DNA of 64,000 nt from Exiguobacterium sp. J17977. Its GTDB lineage: Bacteria; Bacillota; Bacilli; Exiguobacteriales; Exiguobacteriaceae. How positions within the stretch are numbered: position 1 is the stretch's first letter; each line of letters starts with the position of its first letter. The stretch covers positions 142,504 through 206,503 of the forward strand of contig NZ_JAEQBB010000006.1 in assembly GCF_018616375.1 (NCBI RefSeq). The letters run 5' to 3'. The notes under the pieces were generated by a model that was given only the letters and a program-made list of their open reading frames with translations, was not told the origin of the DNA and ran no database searches. The position numbers and the translations under genes are program-made. Shown one piece after another: positions 1 through 7,510 of the stretch.

Positions 1-647
1 TAGCGGTCGTGGGTGATGAGTAAGATAGCGCCTCGATAATCGGCCAGGACGGTCTCAAGCCAAGCGATCGTATCGGCATCGAGTTCGTTCGTCGGCTCAT
101 CGAGTAGTAACAGATCGGCTTCGTCGAGCAGGGCAGCGGCCAAGGCGACCCGTTTTTGTTGTCCGCCTGAGAGCGAGCTGATTTCGGCCGTGACATCCGG
201 AAGACCGAGCCGGTTCAAAATCGATTTCAACTTGGCTTCGGTCTCCCAAGCGTCGGCTGCATCGACCGCTTGTTGGGCTTTCATGAAGCGCTCCAGCCAT
301 TGTTCACTCGTCGGGTTCGCTTCGAGCGCTTGGCGGGCCAGTTCATATTGCTTTAACGCCTGGACGGATGGGGTGTCGCTCGTGAACAACGCGTCCAAAA
401 TCGTTTGACCCGAAGCGAAATCGACCGTTTGCGTCAAATAGCGAATCCGATAGTCGTTCGGATGTTGCATTGAACCGCGGTCTGCCGTCTCGACGCCCGC
501 GACGATTTTTAAAAACGTCGATTTTCCAGAGCCGTTGACGCCAATCACACCGATGCGATTGCCTGGATGAATCGTCATCGTGACGTCATCGAATAATACT
601 TTATCTGCAAATTCTTTGTGGATACCTTCAATCGTTAATAAGCTCAT
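1..647 (-). CDS. ABC-F family ATPase, partial (N-terminal part)
   Basis: This is the first 215 codons of an ABC-F protein (Uup/YfmR type); the rest lies beyond base 1. ABC-F proteins are soluble tandem ATPases that act on ribosomes rather than on transport. The first nucleotide-binding domain is visible in order: Walker A (GVNGSGKST, about residues 36-44), signature SLSGGQQKR, Walker B LLLLDEPTNELD, and the H-loop LITHDR at the window edge. No membrane segment is seen. The ATG lies at 647-645 and overlaps the end of plsC by four bases, so the two are probably co-transcribed. Which ABC-F subfamily it belongs to cannot be decided without the second domain. Confidence 0.9.
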   Translation of the reverse strand, partial: MSLLTIEGIHKEFADKVLFDDVTMTIHPGNRIGVIGVNGSGKSTFLKIVAGVETADRGSMQHPNDYRIRYLTQTVDFASGQTILDALFTSDTPSVQALKQYELARQALEANPTSEQWLERFMKAQQAVDAADAWETEAKLKSILNRLGLPDVTAEISSLSGGQQKRVALAAALLDEADLLLLDEPTNELDADTIAWLETVLADYRGAILLITHDR

Positions 648-1345
648 GACTCTTCTCCTTCAACAACGCGGCGAATCATCGTCTCCGCAAGCGCGGCGAT
701 TTCTTTATTCGGGACATCGGCCGGGTCGATGACCGGTAAAAAGGTGACGTCGACCGTCCCTGGGGTGATCCGGTTTTTCGTTTCGAGTAGATGATGGCTG
801 CCTTTAATGGCGACCGGGACAATCTTGGCTCCGCTCGAGGTGGCTAGCGTCAAACTGCCGGCTTTAAACTCTTTAATCGGTCCGCCTTTCGAGCGGGTAC
901 CTTCCGGAAAGACGATAATCGATTGTCCGGACTGAATCGTCTCGACGCCCGAGCGGATCGCTTTTATCGATTGGCGACGGTCGCTGCGGTCGATAAAGAT
1001 ACAGCCCATCATTTCCATCCAGCGCGGGATGATTGGGAACTTTTGTACTTCAATCTTCGAAATGAATGCTTTCGGATGTTTCGTCGCCGTGAGCATGATC
1101 GGGACATCAAAGTTCCCTTGATGGTTCGCGACGTAGACGACCGGCTCGTTCGGGATGTTTTCTTGGCCGTGTACGCGGACGCGGGCACCGGCGATACGAA
1201 GTAAGAAGCGGGCCCATGTATAGGCGACGGTTTGAACGTACGCATAACGTTCGGGCGGCGTCAGCCGCTTCGCTTTCGGATAGAACGGAAGCGTTAGCGG
1301 TAAGACGGCAAAAAAAGTGATAAACCAGATGGCGGTGCGGATCAT
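644..1345 (-). CDS. plsC: 1-acyl-sn-glycerol-3-phosphate acyltransferase
   Basis: The 233-residue protein transfers an acyl group to lysophosphatidic acid to give phosphatidic acid, the second acylation of phospholipid synthesis at the membrane. It carries the family block NHQGNFD (NHX4D type, about residue 84) and FPEGTRS (about 145-151), and a hydrophobic N-terminus that probably anchors it. AAGGAG precedes the ATG by 8 bases. It is followed by the ABC-F gene with an ATGA overlap. Length and motifs are typical of the family. Confidence 0.9.
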   Translation of the reverse strand: MIRTAIWFITFFAVLPLTLPFYPKAKRLTPPERYAYVQTVAYTWARFLLRIAGARVRVHGQENIPNEPVVYVANHQGNFDVPIMLTATKHPKAFISKIEVQKFPIIPRWMEMMGCIFIDRSDRRQSIKAIRSGVETIQSGQSIIVFPEGTRSKGGPIKEFKAGSLTLATSSGAKIVPVAIKGSHHLLETKNRITPGTVDVTFLPVIDPADVPNKEIAALAETMIRRVVEGEES

Positions 1346-1439
1346 GTGTCATTCTCCTTTCAATCGTTCAACTAATGGTCTGGACACGAAGAAAGAGTCT
1401 TCTTCTCTGGACGAGAATCCGACTCTTCGGCATGAATCC

Positions 1440-1700
1440 TTATTCCCAGAAGCGAGATTCGCTTTCCTCTTCTTCTTCCTCGAGTTCGAACGTGATTCGT
1501 TTATTCACCGGGTCCACAGCAAAGTAAGCTCCGTCTTGATCGATGCTTTTGAACTGCATGACGTGATCCGTGCCGATTTCGAGGGTGAGTCGAATCCGAT
1601 TGTCATCGTCGACGAGCAAGATGCCGTCTTCTTTCAGCCATAGCTCCATGACAGGTGAATAACGTAATAGCCATTCGTTCGATAAAGGGATTTCATTCAT
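1440..1700 (-). CDS. small acidic protein, unknown function
   Basis: This 86-residue protein is not recognised. It has no membrane segment, and its C-terminus ends in a run of glutamates followed by SESRFWE. The middle alternates hydrophobic and charged residues in the manner of a small beta-rich fold. GGAGG lies 11 bases before the ATG, which supports translation. It is on the same strand as plsC and lies 94 bases upstream of it; no terminator with a T-run was seen between them, so co-transcription is possible. Confidence 0.6.
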   Translation of the reverse strand: MNEIPLSNEWLLRYSPVMELWLKEDGILLVDDDNRIRLTLEIGTDHVMQFKSIDQDGAYFAVDPVNKRITFELEEEEEESESRFWE

Positions 1701-1783
1701 ACGTGTTTGTGCCTCCTACGGGTTGAGTCCGTTTTGCTCTCTGTCTACAATAGAATAACAAAAGTGGAGGATGAAGACGAGCG

Positions 1784-2026
1784 TTATGTAGAACGTTTAC
1801 GTGTACTTGAATGCATACGTGCCACGATGCGTTTGATTTTTTTCTGGTTGCGGCGTTCAATCAACAAGACGTTCGTTTGTGCGACTAGCTGTTTAAATGA
1901 AGATAAGCCCATGGCGAGCAATACAGCGAACAGGAATGTACCGATCGGGTCTTTGAAAAAACCGGTTTGGAGCGAGACGGACAAACCGACGACCGAAAGA
2001 ATCGTGGTGAGAAAATAAAATAGCAT
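1784..2026 (-). CDS. small membrane protein, unknown function
   Basis: This 80-residue protein is not recognised. Two hydrophobic stretches (about residues 2-18 and 29-43) are followed by a strongly basic tail (RRNQKKIKRIVARMHSSTRKR), which suggests a membrane hairpin with a cytoplasmic positive tail. A good GGGAGAG Shine-Dalgarno precedes the ATG. The gene lies on the minus strand between a 49-residue membrane protein and the acidic 86-residue protein. Confidence 0.6.
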   Translation of the reverse strand: MLFYFLTTILSVVGLSVSLQTGFFKDPIGTFLFAVLLAMGLSSFKQLVAQTNVLLIERRNQKKIKRIVARMHSSTRKRST

Positions 2027-2122
2027 GAGTGACTCTCCCTTCCCAGATGATTCAATAGTAAAAGCCGAACGTTATGTTCGTTCGACAGTTGCACAAAAAA
2101 TCCCTTTTTTTGTCGGAACAAA

Positions 2123-2156
2123 ACAAAAAAACGCCTTCTGTCAGGAGAGGGCGTTT
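2123..2156 (-). terminator. intrinsic terminator of the 49-residue protein gene
   Basis: An 11-bp stem (arms 2129-2139 and 2146-2156, one T-G pair) with a 6-base loop is followed on the minus strand by a T-rich tract broken by one G. It overlaps the stop codon of the small gene at 2155-2304. Confidence 0.75.
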
Positions 2157-2304
2157 ACTCTTGGACCATCGTGACGGATGAAGATACGTTTGTATCGACT
2201 CCGTTTGAGAAAATGAAGCTAAGTGAAGCGAGTAGCGCGAAGAAAGCAATCAATAAGCCTTTCATAAAGCGCTTCGCAAATGATCGAGATTGAACATCAA
2301 ACAT
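2155..2304 (-). CDS. 49-residue single-span membrane protein
   Basis: This short reading frame begins with ATG at 2304, seven bases after a strong GGGGGA Shine-Dalgarno, and ends in a good terminator. Those flanks argue that it is real despite its length. The protein has a basic N-terminus (FAKRFMKG), one hydrophobic span (about residues 17-33) and a short polar tail beginning NGVDTN. It could be a single-span membrane protein or a short secreted peptide with an uncleaved signal. The function is unknown. Confidence 0.6.
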   Translation of the reverse strand: MFDVQSRSFAKRFMKGLLIAFFALLASLSFIFSNGVDTNVSSSVTMVQE

Positions 2305-2405
2305 TTATTATCCCCCGTTCGGCCATGGCTGAAACCTAATTCGTTAAACAACACTTCCTTAATAATAACGTTTTCAAAATGTGGATACTAGATGGAAAAT
2401 GCACG

Positions 2406-2499
2406 TTCACAAAATTGTCACAAAATTTGAAAAAAAGACGTTAGAATACTCGCCAGTCGGTCATGATCGAGTTCAATCCACGTTCACAATTTAGACACA
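2406..2499. promoter_or_regulatory. repeated TTCACA-N5-NNCACA operator-like elements
   Basis: Two copies of a direct-repeat unit occur: TTCACA-5 bases-GTCACA at 2406-2422 and TTCACA-5 bases-GACACA at 2483-2499. Both start with the same ACGTTCACAA and are 77 bases apart. Repeat centres are 11 bases apart, one helical turn, as for response-regulator dimers. The geometry resembles the B. subtilis PhoP box (TTAACA-like repeats with 5-base spacers), but the sequence match is partial. They lie between the divergent 49-residue gene and cvfB. Confidence 0.4.
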
Positions 2500-2592
2500 A
2501 ATGAACGGAGCAATGAAATCGAACGTGATATGATTAGGAACGTGTGTAGGTAGGTATACTGACAGTAATAGATGAAAAAGGATGTGGATTGT

Positions 2593-3444
2593 ATGGCATT
2601 ACGTGCAGGAGAAGTAGTCGACTTGGTCGCGGAACGTTCAGCTGATTTTGGAGTGTTTATCGGAAACGGTCGCGAAGAGGTGCTCCTTCATCGAAAAGAA
2701 CAAACAGAAGAAGTCGAGGTCGGACAGACGGTACGTGTCTTCCTTTATCACGACTCGGAAGGACGTCTCGCTTCGACGATGACGATTCCTAGCGTCACGT
2801 TCGATGACTATGAGTGGTATGAAGTGACAGGAGTCCGGTATAACACGGGCGTATTCGTCAATATCGGGATTCAAAAAGACGTGCTCGTCTCATTAGATGA
2901 TCTTCCTGAGAACCGGTCATATTGGCCGAAAGAAGGAGACAAGCTGTGCATTCGTCTCAAATACGATCAAAAGAGCCGCCTTCTCGGTGAACCGGCTCAT
3001 TACGCGTATTTGAACTTATTGGCGCGTCCCGCCAAAGAAGAATGGGGCAACCAAGATGTGCAGGCGATCGTCGTCAATCGACGCGACGTCGGTGTGAATG
3101 TTTGGGTCGAGAATGAATCGCTCGGCTTCTTACATGAAGCAGAGATGACACGTTGGCCGCGCCTAGGTGAGCAGTTGACGGTGCGCGTCACACAAGTGAA
3201 GCAAGACGGGACGGTCCTTGTTTCGATGAAACCTCGGGCATATGAAGCGATCGACCCGGATGCGGAAAGCATTCGTGCTTACATTGAAGAGCGTGGCGGT
3301 CAAATGCCGTACGGCGACAAGACGGCACCGGATGTCATCGATCGTGAGTTCGGGATGAGTAAAGCGGCGTTTAAACGGGCGCTTGGGAAACTGCTAAAAG
3401 AAAAGCAAGTTGAAAAACTCGACAACGGCTATAAATTGAAATAA
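2593..3444 (+). CDS. cvfB: S1-domain RNA-binding protein, conserved virulence factor B type
   Basis: The 283-residue protein belongs to the CvfB/YitL family of S1-like RNA-binding proteins, which influence RNA-level regulation and virulence in staphylococci. Successive OB-fold S1-type repeats are visible, the first two around VDLVAERSADFGVFIG and VTGVRYNTGVFVNIG. A C-terminal winged-helix-like segment (SKAAFKRALGKLLKEKQV) follows. I chose the second ATG at 2593 because AAAAAGGATG stands before it and MALRAGEVVDL matches the usual family start; an in-frame ATG at 2572 would add seven residues. cshA follows on the same strand. Confidence 0.85.
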   Translation: MALRAGEVVDLVAERSADFGVFIGNGREEVLLHRKEQTEEVEVGQTVRVFLYHDSEGRLASTMTIPSVTFDDYEWYEVTGVRYNTGVFVNIGIQKDVLVSLDDLPENRSYWPKEGDKLCIRLKYDQKSRLLGEPAHYAYLNLLARPAKEEWGNQDVQAIVVNRRDVGVNVWVENESLGFLHEAEMTRWPRLGEQLTVRVTQVKQDGTVLVSMKPRAYEAIDPDAESIRAYIEERGGQMPYGDKTAPDVIDREFGMSKAAFKRALGKLLKEKQVEKLDNGYKLK

Positions 3445-3550
3445 GATAACTCATGTCCAGGTGGCTATGAAAAGTTTTAGAATGTATTTCTTTCATTTTA
3501 GAAATAAATACGTTATAGTTAGTAAAGTTGACTACGAGGAAACATTGGAA

Positions 3551-3584
3551 AAACGTCTGTAGAACTAAACCTCAGACGTTTTTT
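3551..3584 (+). terminator. terminator-like hairpin in the cshA leader
   Basis: A 9-bp perfect stem (AAACGTCTG at 3551-3559 with CAGACGTTT at 3573-3581) and a six-T tract end only about 9 bases before the Shine-Dalgarno of cshA. It could end transcription from cvfB, but no promoter fits between it and the gene. It therefore looks like an attenuator or partial terminator. Confidence 0.75.
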
Positions 3585-3607
3585 GTATGAAAAAAGGAGA
3601 ATATAAT

Positions 3608-5116
3608 TTGACAAAATTCCAAGATTTACAGTTAAGTGAAGTATTAGTAAAAGGTGTACTCAAAATGGGCTTCGAAGAAGCTACACCGATCCAAGCTGAG
3701 ACAATTCCTGTCGCACTCACAGGAGTGGACGTATTAGGTCAAGCACAAACAGGTACAGGGAAAACAGCAGCTTTCGGTATTCCGACAATTGAGCGAATCG
3801 ATACAAAGGCACGTCAAGTCCAAGCACTTGTTCTTGCACCGACACGTGAACTTGCGATTCAAGTTGCAGAAGAATTAAACAAAATTGGTGAATCGAAGCG
3901 CGTTTACGCACTTCCAGTATACGGTGGTCAACAAATCGACCGCCAAATCCGTGGTTTGAAAAAGAACCCACAAATCGTCGTTGCGACACCTGGACGTCTC
4001 ATGGACCACATGAAACGCAAGACGATCAAACTCGACGAGATCCAAACCGTGATCTTGGACGAGGCGGATGAAATGCTCAACATGGGCTTCGTTGAAGATA
4101 TCGAGATGATTTTGAAAGGCCTTCCGGCTGAACGTCAAACGCTTCTCTTCTCTGCAACAATGCCACCACAAATCAAGAAGATTGCTGAGCGTTTCATGAA
4201 GTCGCCTACAATCATCAAAGTCAAAGCGAAGGAAATGACAGTTGAGAACATCAATCAACAATTCCTCGAATTGCGCGAAGGTCAAAAATTCGATACGCTT
4301 TGCCGTTTGATCGACATCGATTCGCCAGAACTCAGCATCATCTTCGCTCGTACGAAGAAACGTGTTGACGAAGTGACAGAAGCGCTTATCAAACGTGGTT
4401 ACACGGCTGATGGTCTTCACGGTGACTTAACGCAATCAAAACGTGACCAAGTCATCCGTCGCTTCAAAAACAGCACGATCGACATCTTGGTCGCAACAGA
4501 CGTAGCGGCACGTGGTCTTGATATCACAGGCGTTACACACGTTTACAACTTTGACGTCCCACAAGATCCGGAAAGCTACGTGCACCGTATCGGACGTACA
4601 GGCCGTGCTGGTAAAACAGGTACAGCTCTTACGTTCATCACGCCACGTGAATTCGGTCAAGTCAAAGCAATCGAACGCGTAACGAACAAGAAGATGAACC
4701 GTCGTCACGTTCCGACAATCGCAGAAGTGCTTGAGGGCAACCAAAAGCAATCGGCTGAAGATTTGATCGAACGTGTACAAGCGGGCGACTTCAAAGCTTA
4801 CACGCAACTTGCGACTGAGCTTCTTGAAGAATACGAGGCAGTCGAGCTTCTCGCAGCGGCACTTCGTGGATTGACGAAAGAGCCAGATTCAACTCCGGTT
4901 GAAATCTCGTATGCAGAACCAGTTCGCGTCAAACGTCAAGGTGGACGCAACGACCGTGGTGGATACCGTGGAAATCGCAGTGGCGGCGGCGAACGTCGTG
5001 GCGGCGGTGACCGTGGTGGACGCAGCGGTGGCGGCGGTGGATACCGTGGCAAACGCACGGGTGGAGAAGACCGTCGTCGTTCAGACGACCGTGGGCCACG
5101 CCGTCCGCGTGACTAA
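3608..5116 (+). CDS. cshA: DEAD-box ATP-dependent RNA helicase
   Basis: The roughly 502-residue cold-shock-type helicase unwinds RNA in ribosome assembly and mRNA decay. Visible motifs in order: Q motif ATPIQ, Walker [21 protein letters not shown] box LDEADEM, SAT, and RIGRTGRAG. From about residue 435 there is a Gly/Arg-rich RGG-type tail, which binds RNA in this family. An AAAAGGAG precedes a TTG at 3608, and [12 protein letters not shown] matches the family start, so I prefer this over ATG 3587. A terminator-like hairpin sits in the leader and a strong terminator follows the gene. CshA and DeaD types are hard to separate by eye. Confidence 0.92.
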   Translation: MTKFQDLQLSEVLVKGVLKMGFEEATPIQAETIPVALTGVDVLGQAQTGTGKTAAFGIPTIERIDTKARQVQALVLAPTRELAIQVAEELNKIGESKRVYALPVYGGQQIDRQIRGLKKNPQIVVATPGRLMDHMKRKTIKLDEIQTVILDEADEMLNMGFVEDIEMILKGLPAERQTLLFSATMPPQIKKIAERFMKSPTIIKVKAKEMTVENINQQFLELREGQKFDTLCRLIDIDSPELSIIFARTKKRVDEVTEALIKRGYTADGLHGDLTQSKRDQVIRRFKNSTIDILVATDVAARGLDITGVTHVYNFDVPQDPESYVHRIGRTGRAGKTGTALTFITPREFGQVKAIERVTNKKMNRRHVPTIAEVLEGNQKQSAEDLIERVQAGDFKAYTQLATELLEEYEAVELLAAALRGLTKEPDSTPVEISYAEPVRVKRQGGRNDRGGYRGNRSGGGERRGGGDRGGRSGGGGGYRGKRTGGEDRRRSDDRGPRRPRD

Positions 5117-5126
5117 TCAATAACCC

Positions 5127-5166
5127 AAAACCGCATCTCCCTAAGTGGATTTGCGGTTTTTTTTTT
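5127..5166 (+). terminator. terminator of cshA
   Basis: AAACCGCA pairs with TGCGGTTT across a 16-base loop and is followed by a ten-T tract. Confidence 0.85.
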
Positions 5167-5217
5167 GGTGTCATGCTACACTAAACGAGTAGAGACAGAA
5201 AAATGAGGTGTCAACGG

Positions 5218-5469
5218 ATGATTGAACTAGGTTTTGGTCTCGTCATACTATTGGCGTGCGTCCTGGCTTTGAAACCGATTATAACGCGGACCGAGCGTCC
5301 GAATTTCCGATATATTCCGGCCGCCACGCTCTTGTTCGGTGCTATGATCTGGCTGGTGATGGCCATCGGTGTCGGCGGGAAAATGGGAATCGGGTACGGT
5401 GTGATGAGTATCGTATATTTCATTGCTTGTTTCGGTGCCTATATGTATGTGCATACACGAGCGAGCTGA
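5218..5469 (+). CDS. small three-span membrane protein, unknown function
   Basis: This 83-residue hydrophobic protein is not recognised. Three membrane spans are visible (about residues 2-18, 33-50 and 57-78), separated by a short basic loop (ITRTERPNFRY). GAGGTG stands 7 bases before the ATG at 5218; an upstream in-frame ATG at 5203 has a weaker context. A hairpin overlapping the stop codon may end transcription. It lies between cshA and the YkuI-like gene. Confidence 0.6.
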   Translation: MIELGFGLVILLACVLALKPIITRTERPNFRYIPAATLLFGAMIWLVMAIGVGGKMGIGYGVMSIVYFIACFGAYMYVHTRAS

Positions 5470-5490
5470 ACCCAGCTCGCTTTCGTGTTT
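5460..5490 (+). terminator. probable terminator overlapping a stop codon
   Basis: AGCGAGCTG pairs with CAGCTCGCT over a 4-base loop; the following T-tract is short and broken. Confidence 0.5.
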
Positions 5491-5513
5491 AGAAAAAAGA
5501 CGAGGTGATCAAG

Positions 5514-6698
5514 GTGGATGCAGTGGATGTGATGATGAACCCAGAGGAAGTCGAAGTGAGATTTGAACCGATTCTCGGGGCTGCTACCTTTCAAGTAGAA
5601 GGGTATATGGTGCATGGGCAGTTCAGGGGCGAGTCGCTCACGCCTTTCTTTTATGACGATGACGTCCCACTCGAGTACCAGCTCGATATCGCCAAACGCA
5701 TGGAGCGTCTGGCAGCCGAACAGTTACGGGACGAAACGCAATTCGTCACGTTCCGATGCCGGTCGGAATGGATTCTCGACCAAGGCGGGGAGGCGTTTTT
5801 GGCCCCGTTGCGAGAATTGAACTTTCCGCTCCACCGCATTTATGTGACGCTTCAAGGAACCGACCTCGTCGACGTATCACGGTTGTCACGAGTCGTCCAA
5901 TATTATCGTTCCTCCGGTGTCAAAGTCGCGCTCGACTTCGCCGAGTCGACGAGCATTGAAGATATCATGACGGTGGCGCCTGAGATGCTACTCGTCGATT
6001 TGGCAACGATGGTCGAGAAGAAGACGTTGTCGGTCACGTATCCGCAAATGCTTCAGACGATGGAATATATCGCTTCCCGTCTAGGGGCTCCGCTCTTGTA
6101 TAAATCGATCGATCACCTCGGGCAGTTGCGCTATGCGTGGCGGCACGGCGGACGTTATTATATGGGCGGGCTCCTCGGACAACATGACACGACACCGTCG
6201 CCCGAAGCGAAAGGCATGAGCGTCTTGACGCAGGAAGTGCCGTCATTCTTCTTGCACGACCAAGAGCGATTGAAGCGATTGTATGAGCTCGAGTTCGAAC
6301 TCCATAAACGAATTCACGACCTCGTCCAAAGCGGGAAGTGGTCGCGCGATAAAAAAGATGAGTGGCTGCTTCATATCGCACCGAAACTCGAAGGAACGTT
6401 CGTCCGTTACTATTTGACGGACCAAACCGGGTTCCAGACGAGCGCGAACGTGTATCAGACGCAGTCGAATTGGACGGTCGACAATACGTATCGCGGCTAT
6501 AACTGGAGTTTCCGACCGTACTTCATTCGAACGATGGCGGCGATGGACGTGCGCGGACGAGGTTACTTATCCGAGGATTATCGGGACTTCAGCTCGAACG
6601 AAGTGACACGGACGTTCAGTTATCCGTTACCGGACGGCATGTTCTTGTTTGCGGATTTATCAGAAGAGTTTTTATATCAAAATCGATTATTAGATTGA
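5514..6698 (+). CDS. degenerate EAL-domain protein, YkuI type
   Basis: The 394-residue protein has the layout of B. subtilis YkuI: an N-terminal EAL phosphodiesterase fold (to about residue 240) and a C-terminal PAS-like domain ending NWSFRPYF...TRTFSYP. YkuI binds cyclic di-GMP. Here the EAL glutamate position reads GYMVHG, the ITE segment reads VTLQG, the DD(F/N)G segment reads LDFAES, and the later lysine, glutamate and glutamine positions are also changed. It is probably catalytically dead and may not bind the nucleotide; a scaffold or sensor role is possible. GTG 5514 aligns with the YkuI start and has GAGGTGAT before it; GTG 5505 is the alternative. Confidence 0.85.
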   Translation: MDAVDVMMNPEEVEVRFEPILGAATFQVEGYMVHGQFRGESLTPFFYDDDVPLEYQLDIAKRMERLAAEQLRDETQFVTFRCRSEWILDQGGEAFLAPLRELNFPLHRIYVTLQGTDLVDVSRLSRVVQYYRSSGVKVALDFAESTSIEDIMTVAPEMLLVDLATMVEKKTLSVTYPQMLQTMEYIASRLGAPLLYKSIDHLGQLRYAWRHGGRYYMGGLLGQHDTTPSPEAKGMSVLTQEVPSFFLHDQERLKRLYELEFELHKRIHDLVQSGKWSRDKKDEWLLHIAPKLEGTFVRYYLTDQTGFQTSANVYQTQSNWTVDNTYRGYNWSFRPYFIRTMAAMDVRGRGYLSEDYRDFSSNEVTRTFSYPLPDGMFLFADLSEEFLYQNRLLD

Positions 6699-6709
6699 GA
6701 GGGAAAACG

Positions 6710-7459
6710 ATGTTAGATTATGATTACGATGCCTTACGTGAGATTGGGCGAATCGTCGCCTTAGCGCGCGACGAGATGGCGAAAGCGGTCAAACCGGGCA
6801 TGACGACGAAACAGTTGGATGAGATTGGACAGCGTATTTTGGAGGCGGAGGGAGCCGCCTCGGCCCCAATCACGAAGTACGAGTTCCCAGGCTACACGTG
6901 CATCTCCATCAATGAAGTCGCAGCCCACGGGATTCCGGGCGACCTTGTCATCCAAGACGGAGACGTGGTCAACGTCGACGTATCGGCCGTGAAGGACGGC
7001 TATTATGCCGATACTGGACGTACGGTCATTGCGGGCACTCCGAAATCGGCTAAACATGAGCGTTTGGTCGAGGTGTCGTTGACCTCGCTCGAAGCAGGTC
7101 TCAGCAAAGTGAAGGCCGGCGTCAAGGTCAACCAAATCGGTAAGGCGATTTATGCCGATGCCCGGAAGAACGGCTTCACGGTCATCCGCAATTTGGCGGG
7201 TCATGGCCTCGGTCGCACGCTTCACGGGGAGCCAGAGACAATCTCGAACTACTATAGCCGTGAAGAGAACGACATCTTGAAAGAAGGTCAAGTCATCGCC
7301 GTCGAGACGTTCATCTCGACACAAGACGAAATCGTCTATCAATCGGAAGAGGACGGCTGGTCGTTGTTCACCCCGAACAACAGCCTCGTCTCTCAATTTG
7401 AGCACACGGTCGTCGTCACGAAGGACGGCTATGAAGTATTGACGGGCACGTTCCGTTAA
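6710..7459 (+). CDS. map: type I methionine aminopeptidase
   Basis: The 249-residue enzyme removes N-terminal methionine from nascent proteins. All five metal ligands are present: D in NVDVSAV, D in YADTGRT, H in GHGLGRTLHG, E in AVETFIS and E in SQFEHTVVV; the substrate-binding H lies in AAHGIPG. It resembles the second B. subtilis enzyme, MapB/YflG, more than the ribosomal-cluster Map. GAGAGGG precedes the ATG at 6710. It starts 11 bases after the YkuI-like gene, so they share an operon, and a strong terminator follows. Confidence 0.92.
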   Translation: MLDYDYDALREIGRIVALARDEMAKAVKPGMTTKQLDEIGQRILEAEGAASAPITKYEFPGYTCISINEVAAHGIPGDLVIQDGDVVNVDVSAVKDGYYADTGRTVIAGTPKSAKHERLVEVSLTSLEAGLSKVKAGVKVNQIGKAIYADARKNGFTVIRNLAGHGLGRTLHGEPETISNYYSREENDILKEGQVIAVETFISTQDEIVYQSEEDGWSLFTPNNSLVSQFEHTVVVTKDGYEVLTGTFR

Positions 7460-7464
7460 CCATG

Positions 7465-7501
7465 AAAAGGCGGCAGACGCGAAAGTCTGCCGCCTTTTTT
7501 T
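7465..7501 (+). terminator. terminator after map
   Basis: A 14-bp perfect stem (AAAAGGCGGCAGAC and its complement) with a 6-base loop and seven Ts. It may also serve menC from the other strand. Confidence 0.9.
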
Positions 7502-7510
7502 GCGGAGTTA

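Noticed and set aside
1387..1427. AAGAGTC/GACTCTT repeat after the acidic 86-residue gene
   Set aside because: Long loop and no T-run, so it is not counted as a terminator.
4899..5123. Valine/alanine-rich 74-codon ORF at the end of cshA
   Set aside because: It is an out-of-frame reading of the repeated Gly/Arg codons of the CshA tail.
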